Made by a program: the position numbers and the translations under genes. Shown piece after piece: positions 36,554 to 44,385 of a stretch of DNA of 64,000 bases. The stretch's first letter is position 1. The number at the start of each line of letters is the position of its first letter. The stretch spans positions 1 through 64,000 of the forward strand of contig NZ_DATEJY010000030.1 in NCBI RefSeq assembly GCF_035277725.1, in the 5' to 3' direction. The stretch comes from Dyella_B sp035277725 (lineage in GTDB: Bacteria > Pseudomonadota > Gammaproteobacteria > Xanthomonadales > Rhodanobacteraceae). The notes under the pieces are model-generated. The model ran no database searches, was not told the DNA's origin, and saw nothing but the letters and a program-made list of their open reading frames with translations.

Positions 36554-37411
36554 TCATTCGATGTTCTGCACCTGCTCGCGCATCTGCTCGATCAGCACTT
36601 TCAACTCCACCGCCGCATTGGTGGTGCGCGCATCGATTGACTTGGACCCGAGCGTATTCGCCTCGCGATTGAACTCCTGCATCAGGAAATCCAGGCGCCG
36701 GCCTACCGGTTCCTTCAAGCCGAGCACACGGCGCGTTTCGGCGATGTGCGTGCTCAGGCGATCGAGCTCTTCATCCACATCCGAACGCGTCACCTGCAAC
36801 ACCAGTTCCTGCTCGAGCCGGCCCGGATCGGCCGGTTGCTTCAGATCGGCAAGGCGCGATTCCAAACGCGTGCGCAAGGCGACGCGGATCTCCGGCATCC
36901 AGCTGCGCACATCCTTCACGATGCGCTCGATCGCGTCCAGCCGCTCGCGCAGGATGTCGCCCAGCTTGGCGCCTTCGCGTTCGCGCGTGGCGGTCAATAC
37001 TTCCAAGGCACGATCAAGCACTTCCAGCAACGCCGCCTGCAGCGCTTCCTGATCCGCCTCCGCGTGCTGCAGCACGCCCGGGAAACGCAACAGCTCGGTA
37101 AATTCGATCTGCATGCGTGGGAAACGCGCTTCCATGTCCAGCGCCAGTTCGGACAAGCGGCCTACCAGTGCGCTGTCGACCTGCAGCGATTCACCGCGCG
37201 ACTCGCCGCGCCGCACGATCACATCGACCTTGCCGCGCGACAAGCGACTTGCCATCCGCTCACGCAACGCGGACTCGAACACGCGCATGTCTTCCGGCAA
37301 GCGGGGGCTGAGCTCCAGATAGCGATGATTGACCGCGCGCAATTCGCACGTCAGCGCTCCCGCGGGCGTCTGGGCGTCGGCGGAAGCATAGGCAGTCATG
37401 CTGCGAATCAT
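36554..37411 (-). CDS. yicC: YicC family endoribonuclease-like protein
   Basis: A 285-residue protein. The YicC N-terminal domain starts MIRSMTAYASAD and has LRAVNHRYLELSPRLPED; the C-terminal DUF1732 part contains VGRRLDFLMQEFNREANTLG and SKS, then VELKVLIEQMREQVQNIE, the family's closing signature. E. coli YicC has been described as an endoribonuclease that attacks the sRNA RyhB. The ATG at 37411 has AAGG upstream. It is divergent from rph, with 76 bases between. Confidence 0.94.
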   Translation of the reverse strand: MIRSMTAYASADAQTPAGALTCELRAVNHRYLELSPRLPEDMRVFESALRERMASRLSRGKVDVIVRRGESRGESLQVDSALVGRLSELALDMEARFPRMQIEFTELLRFPGVLQHAEADQEALQAALLEVLDRALEVLTATREREGAKLGDILRERLDAIERIVKDVRSWMPEIRVALRTRLESRLADLKQPADPGRLEQELVLQVTRSDVDEELDRLSTHIAETRRVLGLKEPVGRRLDFLMQEFNREANTLGSKSIDARTTNAAVELKVLIEQMREQVQNIE

Positions 37412-37487
37412 GGATAACCTTGGGAGTGGAAGGTGATGAAAGGCGCAATGGTAAACTGTCCCGCCTCTAGTTGCCCAAAAGAACGCC

Positions 37488-38216
37488 ATGCCAGTGTCCC
37501 GTCCAAGCGGTCGCACCAGTGATCAGTTGCGCAAAGTCACCATCGAGCGCCACTACACCCGCCACGCCGAAGGCTCAGTGCTGATCGCGTTCGGCGATAC
37601 GCGCGTGCTCTGCACCGCCAGCATCGAAGACCGCCTGCCGCCCTGGCTGCGCGGCAAAGGTGAAGGTTGGGTCACCGCCGAATACGGCATGCTGCCGCGC
37701 GCCACGTCCACCCGCACCCAGCGCGAAGCCACGCGCGGCAGCCAGGGCGGACGCACCATGGAAATCCAGCGCCTGATCGGCCGCAGCCTGCGCGCCTGCG
37801 TGGATCGCCAATCATTGGGCGAACGCGTGATCACCCTGGATTGCGACGTGCTGCAGGCCGATGGCGGCACGCGCACGGCGGCCATCACCGGCGCCTATGT
37901 CGCGCTGGTCGATGCAGTAAACACCTTGATGAAACGCGAAAACCTGCGCCGCAATCCCATCATTGGGGCGGTGGCAGCGGTATCGGTGGGCGTCTACCAG
38001 GGCATGCCGGTGCTCGACCTCGACTACAACGAAGACGCCAACTGCGACACCGACATGAATGTGGTGATGAACGACGGCGGAGGCATCATCGAAGTACAAG
38101 GCACGGCCGAAGGCCACGCGTTCCGCCGCGACGAGATGGACGCCATGCTCGACCTGGCCGAAAAGGGCATCGCCGAACTGATCGGCCTGCAGCGCGCAGC
38201 ACTGGACCTGGGCTGA
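37488..38216 (+). CDS. rph: Ribonuclease PH
   Basis: A 242-residue phosphorolytic 3'-5' exoribonuclease that trims tRNA precursors. It begins SRPSGRTSDQLRKVTIERHY and has GEGWVTAEYGMLPRATSTR, GGRTMEIQRLIGRSLRA (phosphate and RNA contacts) and DCDVLQADGGTRTAAI with the catalytic Asp region. The C-terminal part is complete, unlike the frameshifted gene of E. coli K-12. It starts the rph-rdgB-hemW run. Confidence 0.96.
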   Translation: MPVSRPSGRTSDQLRKVTIERHYTRHAEGSVLIAFGDTRVLCTASIEDRLPPWLRGKGEGWVTAEYGMLPRATSTRTQREATRGSQGGRTMEIQRLIGRSLRACVDRQSLGERVITLDCDVLQADGGTRTAAITGAYVALVDAVNTLMKRENLRRNPIIGAVAAVSVGVYQGMPVLDLDYNEDANCDTDMNVVMNDGGGIIEVQGTAEGHAFRRDEMDAMLDLAEKGIAELIGLQRAALDLG

Positions 38217-38225
38217 GTACGTTCC

Positions 38226-38825
38226 ATGCAGCGCATCGTTCTCGCCAGCAGCAACCGCGGCAAGCTTGCCGAATTCAACACCTTGCTCGCCGACAGCCAG
38301 TTCGAAGTGATTCCGCAAGCCGAATTGGGCGTGGAAGATGTCGAGGAAACCGGCCTCACCTTTGTCGAAAACGCGCTGCTCAAGGCGCGCCATGCGTCGC
38401 AGGTCACCGGCTTGCCGGCGCTGGCGGATGATTCCGGTCTATGCGTGGCGCATCTGCGTGGCGCACCGGGCCTCTACTCCGCGCGCTACAGCGGCGGGCA
38501 CGGCCATGCAGAGGCCAATAACGCGTTGTTGTTGCAGAAGCTGGATGGCGTCCCATCGCCACAGCGCAGTGCATTCTTCATCTGCGTGCTGGCGCTGCTC
38601 TGGCACGCCGAAGATCCCGCACCACTGATTGCCGAAGGCCGCTGGCACGGCCGCGTGCTGGATGCACCGCGCGGCGCACAGGGCTTCGGCTACGACCCGT
38701 TGTTTCTGCCGCACGGCCAATCATCCAGCGCTGCCGAATTGGAACCGGAAGTAAAAACCCGCCTGAGCCATCGCGGACAGGCCATGGCAAAACTGCACGC
38801 GCGTATTGCCGAACTGCATAGCTGA
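38226..38825 (+). CDS. rdgB: XTP/dITP pyrophosphatase (HAM1/RdgB)
   Basis: A 199-residue enzyme that removes deaminated purine triphosphates from the nucleotide pool. Family marks: VLASSNRGKLAEF at the start, EETGLTFVENALLKARHA, LPALADDSGLCV (metal-binding Asp), GYDPLFLP and the closing LSHRGQAM. It begins nine bases after rph and hemW starts directly after its stop. Confidence 0.97.
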   Translation: MQRIVLASSNRGKLAEFNTLLADSQFEVIPQAELGVEDVEETGLTFVENALLKARHASQVTGLPALADDSGLCVAHLRGAPGLYSARYSGGHGHAEANNALLLQKLDGVPSPQRSAFFICVLALLWHAEDPAPLIAEGRWHGRVLDAPRGAQGFGYDPLFLPHGQSSSAAELEPEVKTRLSHRGQAMAKLHARIAELHS

Positions 38826-38826
38826 G

Positions 38827-39990
38827 ATGGCGTTGATCGCACCACCGCTGTCGCTCTACGTCCACATGCCGTGGTGCGTAAAAAAATGTCCTTACTGCGA
38901 TTTCAATTCGCACGGTGTGCGAGGCGAACCGCCTTACGCGCAGTACGTCGATACGCTGCTGGCGGATCTCGACGCTGATCTGCGCGATTTCGGCAGCGCG
39001 CTGCAAGACCGCCCCATCATCAGCGTGTTCTTCGGCGGCGGTACGCCCAGTTTGTTCATGCCGGGACTCATCGCCCGCTTTCTCGACGGCGCACGTTCGC
39101 GCCTGCGTTTTATGGACGACTGCGAAGTCACGCTGGAAACCAATCCCGGCACCGTTGAGCATGGACGTTTCGACGGTTATCTCGCCGCAGGCGTCAACCG
39201 CATTTCGTTCGGCATCCAGAGCTTCGATGACGCCAAGCTCAAGCGGCTCGGGCGCATCCATGCCTCGCAAGAGGCCGAAGCCGCAGTGAAATCAGCGCAG
39301 GATGCCGGCATCAGCAACATCAATCTCGATCTGATGTATGCCTTGCCGGAACAAACGCTGCCCGGCGCATTGAACGACGTGGATCGCGCGGTGGCATTGC
39401 AACCCACGCACATCTCCCACTACCAGCTCACCCTGGAACCCAACACCATCTTCGCCGCCCATCCACCGCCGCTGCCGGACGACGACGCGGCCTGGGCCAT
39501 GCAGGAAGTCTGCGAAACACGCTTGGCCGCAGCGGGCTACTCCCAATATGAAGTGTCCGCCTACGCCCAACCCGGCCGGCGTTGCGAACACAACCTCAAT
39601 TATTGGCGTTTCGGCGATTACCTGGGCATCGGCGCCGGCGCCCACGGCAAGATCAGCGACGCCAGTTCCGGCGACGTCTGGCGCCGCTGGAAGACCCGCC
39701 ATCCCAACGCCTATCTGGAAGCCGCCGGCCAGCCGGCTCGCATCGGCGGCCACGCCGCCGTGCCGGTCGACGAGCTGCCATTCGAATACATGCTCAATGC
39801 CTTGCGCCTTATCCACGGTGTACCTGTGGACGACTTCGCCGCCCGCACCGGACTGCCGCTGGCGCGCATTGCCGAGCCCTTGGAAACCAGCCGCCGGAAA
39901 GGCTGGCTGGAAAACGATCCGCATTGCCTACGCACCACCCCTTTGGGTCAGCGCTTTCTCAATGACGTGCTAGGCGGCTTTCTGGCCTAG
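38827..39990 (+). CDS. hemW: Radical SAM heme chaperone HemW
   Basis: A 387-residue radical SAM protein. The 4Fe-4S/SAM motif is CVKKCPYC (Cys17, 21, 24), with the extra Cys-free start PLSLYVHMPW, the HemW form rather than coproporphyrinogen dehydrogenase HemN. FGGGTPSLF, NPGTVEH and GVNRISFGIQSF follow, then the HemN C-terminal domain (ELPFEYMLNALRL). It hands heme to respiratory proteins in characterised members. The ATG at 38827 is one base after the rdgB stop. Confidence 0.94.
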   Translation: MALIAPPLSLYVHMPWCVKKCPYCDFNSHGVRGEPPYAQYVDTLLADLDADLRDFGSALQDRPIISVFFGGGTPSLFMPGLIARFLDGARSRLRFMDDCEVTLETNPGTVEHGRFDGYLAAGVNRISFGIQSFDDAKLKRLGRIHASQEAEAAVKSAQDAGISNINLDLMYALPEQTLPGALNDVDRAVALQPTHISHYQLTLEPNTIFAAHPPPLPDDDAAWAMQEVCETRLAAAGYSQYEVSAYAQPGRRCEHNLNYWRFGDYLGIGAGAHGKISDASSGDVWRRWKTRHPNAYLEAAGQPARIGGHAAVPVDELPFEYMLNALRLIHGVPVDDFAARTGLPLARIAEPLETSRRKGWLENDPHCLRTTPLGQRFLNDVLGGFLA

Positions 39991-40065
39991 CCAAAAATGT
40001 GATGTAAATCACAAAACCTATGCCGCGACCCGGGAACCAGCTTACACTTGGGTCACGGGGAACTC

Positions 40066-42447
40066 ATGGGGAATCAGGTCATGGACGTCGAGCCGAGGGT
40101 CTATCCGTCGTCTGTCGCCGGAGGTCGCCGTGCCGACCTGAGCCGGATGCCTGCGCGCACGCGCAAGCTGATCGAGACGGCTTGCACACTCTGTGATCAC
40201 TGGGCAGAACCAACCTTGCGGCTATGCCTGGACCGCTTCGACAAACGCCTCTACGAACTGGCCGAACAATCGCGCAACCATCTGGAACAACAGCGCTGCT
40301 TCGACAGCAGACATTTTGTGCAGCAGGGTCGAACGGCATTCATTCAATCGTTCGCTGCCAAGTTGCGCGAGAGCTTTGAAGACATGGGCGACACGGACGA
40401 CGATCCGTCGCTGCAATCACTCAGCCTGCATTCGCTGACCCTGCTCGATCGCACCGAACACGAGCTTACCGCCGCGCTCGACAAACTCGGTGCGCGCAGC
40501 GAAGCCCAAAACGGGCCCATCCTTTCCGAACTCTCCTACCGCCTCGCCGTGCTGGTGGCCGCGCCACCGCTCGAAGGCAAACAATTGCCGCTCGGACCGC
40601 AAAACATGGCGCGCATCCTGCGCATCGCCAGCGAGCCGATGAACCTGCCGCTCGAACATCGACTGCTGTTGTTCCAAGAGTTTGAAAGCAGTGTCGGGCG
40701 CACGTTGGTGTCATTGTACGAAGGCATCAATGCCAAGTTGCTGGCCGACGGCATCCTGCCGCAACTGCGGGCGTTCACCGCTGCGCGCGCCACCCATGGG
40801 CCAGCACACGCCGGCACGCCGGCTGGTGCACCTGCTGCTGCCGCAACGTCCACGGAGAGCGCCGAAAACAGCAGCGAGCCGATCGCCGTGCTGGAAACCT
40901 TGCGCGACCTGCTCTCGCGCCAGCGCATGGCGGCACCCGGCCATGCACACGCGGCCGGCGGGCGTACTGCTACATCGGAAGAATTGCAGACAGCACTAGG
41001 CGCCCTGCAACAACACATGGTGCAGGTCACCGACCGCACCAGCCGCGAGCTGCGCAGCGCACAACGCCTGCAGGAAGAACTGCTTTACCAGCTCAACCTC
41101 AACTTGCCAGCCGGCGCTGCACGCACGCAGCTGACGGCCGAACAAGGCGATACAGTGGAACTGGTGGCGATGCTGTTCGAACAGCTCGCGCAACAACTGC
41201 ATCACGGCCCGGATGCACGCGCGTTGCTTGGCAATCTGCAGTTGCCCTTGCTGCGGCTGGCAGTGGCCGATCGCGACTTCTTCGATCAGCAAGAACACCC
41301 CGCACGCCAGATGCTCGGCAAACTGGCCGATACCATCGACACCTGGCTGGCCGGCCCGAACGGCGAGACCGATCAGCAATTGCTCGCCAAGCTCAGCCAG
41401 CTTGTGGATCGCGCCCAGCAGGAACCGCCCAGCGCCGGGCTCTACACCAGCCTGCTGGCGGATATCGAGCATCATCTGATGCAGCTGGTGCGCAAGTCGC
41501 AAGCGGCCGAACGGCGTCACGTGGAAGCCATGCAAGGCCGCGAGCGGTTGGAACAGGCGCGCCGGCGCGCCGATGAACTGATGGCCGAACGCTTCGCCAT
41601 CGTCTCGCCGCGCGGCTTGCTGCGTACCCTGCTCGAACGCGCCTGGACGGATGTGCTGGCGCTGACGCTGTTGCGTCACGACGAACACAGCGAAACCTTC
41701 CTGCATCAGCTGTGCATTACCGACCAACTGCTTGGCCAGTTCCCGGTGCACGATCCATTGGAATTGCGCCACGAAGTGGAAACCGGCCTGCAGCAAATCG
41801 GCATGCACCAGGACGAAGCCGAGCAGGTTGCACAGCGGTTGATCAGCGCGCAAATGCCGGCGACGGTTTCGCCCTTGCCGGCTGCGTCAGAGACGCCAAG
41901 CACGACCGAGGCCGAACCGGTCATCGACGAAAAGCCTGTGCAAATTGTCGTGCCGACCATACCCCCTCCATTAGTGGAAGAAGCAAAACCGCAGCCGCCG
42001 CCGCGCATCATCGAGGTACCCAGTGCCACCGATCTTGCGATCAGGCTCAAGCAGCGCCAACGCCTGGGCGAACAACGCAATCAGGAGGGGCCGTCATCCA
42101 CCCACGCGGCCGTGGTGCCGCCGCTCGGCCTGCGCGAAGCGCGCATCCACAATCACCTTCGCCAACTGCCGTTCGGCACCTGGTTCGAATTCACCGATCC
42201 CGCCACCGGCCACGCCACACAGCAAAAGCTGGCCTGGTTCTCACCGATATCGGGTAACAGCTTGTTCGTGAACCGCCGCGGACAACGCAGTGACGTGATG
42301 AACCTGCAGGAGCTGGCGCGCGCCATCGCCGAAGGCCGCGTACGCGAATTGCCGCCGCAGCAAGAAAATCTGCTCGACCGTGCCTGGCATGCACTGACCA
42401 ACAATCTGCTGCGTCCCGCACCCTTGCTGCCGGAGGCACGCTCATGA
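40066..42447 (+). CDS. DUF1631 family protein with PilZ-like C-terminus
   Basis: A 793-residue protein of unknown function, matching DUF1631 by NLQLPLLRLAVADRDFFDQQ and HPARQMLGKLA in the middle. The body is nearly all helix; Pro/Ala/Glu-rich linkers lie near 255-275 and 605-660. The last ~100 residues (about 690-775; LPFGTWFEFTD, LAWFSPISGNSLFVNRRGQ) look like a PilZ-type beta barrel lacking the RxxxR motif; that is my inference. The ATG at 40066 has GGGGA six bases upstream (ATG at 40081 is also possible). Its stop overlaps the start of a PilZ gene, which suggests a shared c-di-GMP-linked role. Confidence 0.85.
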   Translation: MGNQVMDVEPRVYPSSVAGGRRADLSRMPARTRKLIETACTLCDHWAEPTLRLCLDRFDKRLYELAEQSRNHLEQQRCFDSRHFVQQGRTAFIQSFAAKLRESFEDMGDTDDDPSLQSLSLHSLTLLDRTEHELTAALDKLGARSEAQNGPILSELSYRLAVLVAAPPLEGKQLPLGPQNMARILRIASEPMNLPLEHRLLLFQEFESSVGRTLVSLYEGINAKLLADGILPQLRAFTAARATHGPAHAGTPAGAPAAAATSTESAENSSEPIAVLETLRDLLSRQRMAAPGHAHAAGGRTATSEELQTALGALQQHMVQVTDRTSRELRSAQRLQEELLYQLNLNLPAGAARTQLTAEQGDTVELVAMLFEQLAQQLHHGPDARALLGNLQLPLLRLAVADRDFFDQQEHPARQMLGKLADTIDTWLAGPNGETDQQLLAKLSQLVDRAQQEPPSAGLYTSLLADIEHHLMQLVRKSQAAERRHVEAMQGRERLEQARRRADELMAERFAIVSPRGLLRTLLERAWTDVLALTLLRHDEHSETFLHQLCITDQLLGQFPVHDPLELRHEVETGLQQIGMHQDEAEQVAQRLISAQMPATVSPLPAASETPSTTEAEPVIDEKPVQIVVPTIPPPLVEEAKPQPPPRIIEVPSATDLAIRLKQRQRLGEQRNQEGPSSTHAAVVPPLGLREARIHNHLRQLPFGTWFEFTDPATGHATQQKLAWFSPISGNSLFVNRRGQRSDVMNLQELARAIAEGRVRELPPQQENLLDRAWHALTNNLLRPAPLLPEARS

Positions 42448-42776
42448 ATGAGCAGCGTCGCGCACCGCGCAAGCGGCCGAACTACATCGTCAACGTGACG
42501 GACATGATCACCGGCCAGACACTTGGACAGCTTGGCAACCTTTCCAGCAACGGCATGCTGCTGATCAGCCAGCACACGCCGCGCAGCGAAGCCGTCTACC
42601 AGGTAAGCCTGCCGCTACCCTCGCATGACACCACCATGCCGACCATCGAGGTGGGTATTCAGGAGCAGTGGCACGAACATGCCGCCACGCCAGGGCAGAT
42701 CTGGTCCGGCTATCGAATCATTGCGATCGGCAGTGCCGATGCGGCGCAGCTGGAGCGTTGGCTGCAGCAAGTGTGA
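42444..42776 (+). CDS. PilZ domain protein
   Basis: A 110-residue single PilZ domain, the family that binds c-di-GMP. RxxxR is present as RRAPR near the start; the second motif, normally DxSxxG, reads NLSSNG, with Asn in place of Asp. A change at that position may weaken but not always abolish binding. It overlaps the DUF1631 gene by four bases (ATGA), so the two are translated together. A partner in a complex with the DUF1631 protein is the simplest reading. Confidence 0.88.
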   Translation: MNEQRRAPRKRPNYIVNVTDMITGQTLGQLGNLSSNGMLLISQHTPRSEAVYQVSLPLPSHDTTMPTIEVGIQEQWHEHAATPGQIWSGYRIIAIGSADAAQLERWLQQV

Positions 42777-42931
42777 TTGCGCTTCTGCGTCGTAGCCATT
42801 GAGTGCAGCGCTCGCTCGTTGTGCCGAGTTTTTCGCAAGCCATGACGATTTTTTTCCAAACATGCGCCTGGCGTGGCGCCCATGCATACCCGCGCTACAC
42901 TGCGCCGAATAAGACCATTCGGAATTGAAGC

Positions 42932-44251
42932 ATGAGCCACGATCTTGCCTCGCTGTATGCCCAACACATCACCACGCTGCGCCAACGCGCGGACAAGGCG
43001 CTGGCCTTGGGCGGCTTCGATCATCTGCTGATTGCCGCCAGCACGCCGCTGCGAAAATTCCTCGATGATCAGGATTACGCGTTCGTCGCCAGCCCGCATT
43101 TCCGCCATTGGCTGCCGCTGACCGATACGCCGGGCAGCTGGGTGGTGTACACGCCAGGCAGCAGACCTAAGCTGATCTTCGTGCAGCCGCGCGATTACTG
43201 GCACGTGGTGCCTGCAGCGCCGAGCGGCTACTGGGTGGAACACTTCGACATCACCATCGTGCGCACGAATGCCGAAGCCGTGGCGCTGCTGCCCAAAGGC
43301 CATCGCGCGGTGATCGCACCAGAATGCCCCAGCATCAATGGCGTGGAAGCCAACAATCCGGAAGCGGTCGTCAACTATCTGCACTGGCATCGCAGCTACA
43401 AGACGCCTTATGAACTGGCGTTGATGCGCGAGGCCAGCCGCATTGGCACGCGCGCGCATCATGCGGCGGAACAAGCGTTTCGCGCAGGTGAGAGCGAATT
43501 CGGCATCCAGATGGCCTACCTCGCTGCCGCCCGCCAGACCGAGGCGGAACTGCCCTACGCCAACATCGTGTGCCTCAACGAACATGGTGCCGTGCTGCAC
43601 TACACGCACTTCGACCGTATGCCGCCCAAGGAGAGTCGCTCGTTTCTGATTGATGCCGGCGGCAGCAAAGCCGGGTATGCCAGCGACATCACGCGCACTT
43701 ATGCGGGCAAGGGCCACGACGCATTCCAGGCTTTGATCGATAGCATGGAACGTGCACAGCAAGGTTTTGCCGCCAAGGTAAAGGCGGGACAGAGCTATCC
43801 GGAATTGCACATCCATGCCCATCACGTCATCGCTGATGTACTGCGCGAACACGGCGTGATTCGCATGAGCGCGGAAAGCGCCGTGCAGTCCGGCGTGACC
43901 TCGGCCTTTTTCCCGCACGGCCTGGGACATCCGATCGGCCTGCAGGTGCACGACGTTGCCGGTTTCCAGGCCAACGAAAGCGGCGGTTTCATTCCGCGTC
44001 CCGAAGGCCATCCCTATCTGCGCATGACGCGTGTGTTGGAACCGGGCATGGTGGTCACCATCGAACCGGGACTCTACTTCATCGACATGCTGCTTGAGGA
44101 ATGGCGCGGCAAGCCGGTTGCCAGCGACATCGACTGGAACAAGGTGGATGCGTTCCGTCCTTACGGTGGCATTCGTATCGAAGATGATGTGGTGTGCACG
44201 GATGGCGAGCCGGAAAACCTCACGCGCGATGCGTTTGCGGCGCTGAGTTGA
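42932..44251 (+). CDS. pepQ: Xaa-Pro dipeptidase PepQ
   Basis: A 439-residue M24 metallopeptidase that splits X-Pro dipeptides. Metal ligands lie in DAGGSKAGYASDITRTY (two Asp), HGLGHPIGLQVHD (His) and EPGMVVTIEPGLYF (Glu), with a last Glu near GIRIEDDVV. Length matches E. coli PepQ (443). It is a cytoplasmic enzyme, transcribed alone, and ends before a REP pair. Another M24 enzyme, pepP, is 2.5 kb away on the other strand. Confidence 0.96.
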   Translation: MSHDLASLYAQHITTLRQRADKALALGGFDHLLIAASTPLRKFLDDQDYAFVASPHFRHWLPLTDTPGSWVVYTPGSRPKLIFVQPRDYWHVVPAAPSGYWVEHFDITIVRTNAEAVALLPKGHRAVIAPECPSINGVEANNPEAVVNYLHWHRSYKTPYELALMREASRIGTRAHHAAEQAFRAGESEFGIQMAYLAAARQTEAELPYANIVCLNEHGAVLHYTHFDRMPPKESRSFLIDAGGSKAGYASDITRTYAGKGHDAFQALIDSMERAQQGFAAKVKAGQSYPELHIHAHHVIADVLREHGVIRMSAESAVQSGVTSAFFPHGLGHPIGLQVHDVAGFQANESGGFIPRPEGHPYLRMTRVLEPGMVVTIEPGLYFIDMLLEEWRGKPVASDIDWNKVDAFRPYGGIRIEDDVVCTDGEPENLTRDAFAALS

Positions 44252-44300
44252 CGGCACGCACAGGTCACGATGCAAAAAACGCCTCGAGTCCGATGGCCGT

Positions 44301-44371
44301 GTAGGTTGGGGTGCGAACCCCAACATTGTCATGCACGCGGTGGCAACGTTGGGGTTCGCACCCCAACCTAC
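44301..44371. repeat. GTAG-headed REP pair 3, diverged stem
   Basis: The left unit (44301-44324) is GTAG, GTTGGGGT, loop GCGA, ACCCCAAC; the right unit (44348-44371) is the inverted copy ending in CTAC. Compared with the other three pairs, stem positions 2 and 7 differ, and both changes are matched on the opposite side, so pairing is kept. It lies between the convergent pepQ and phospholipase genes. Confidence 0.85.
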
Positions 44372-44385
44372 GCCGCATCCTTCCC

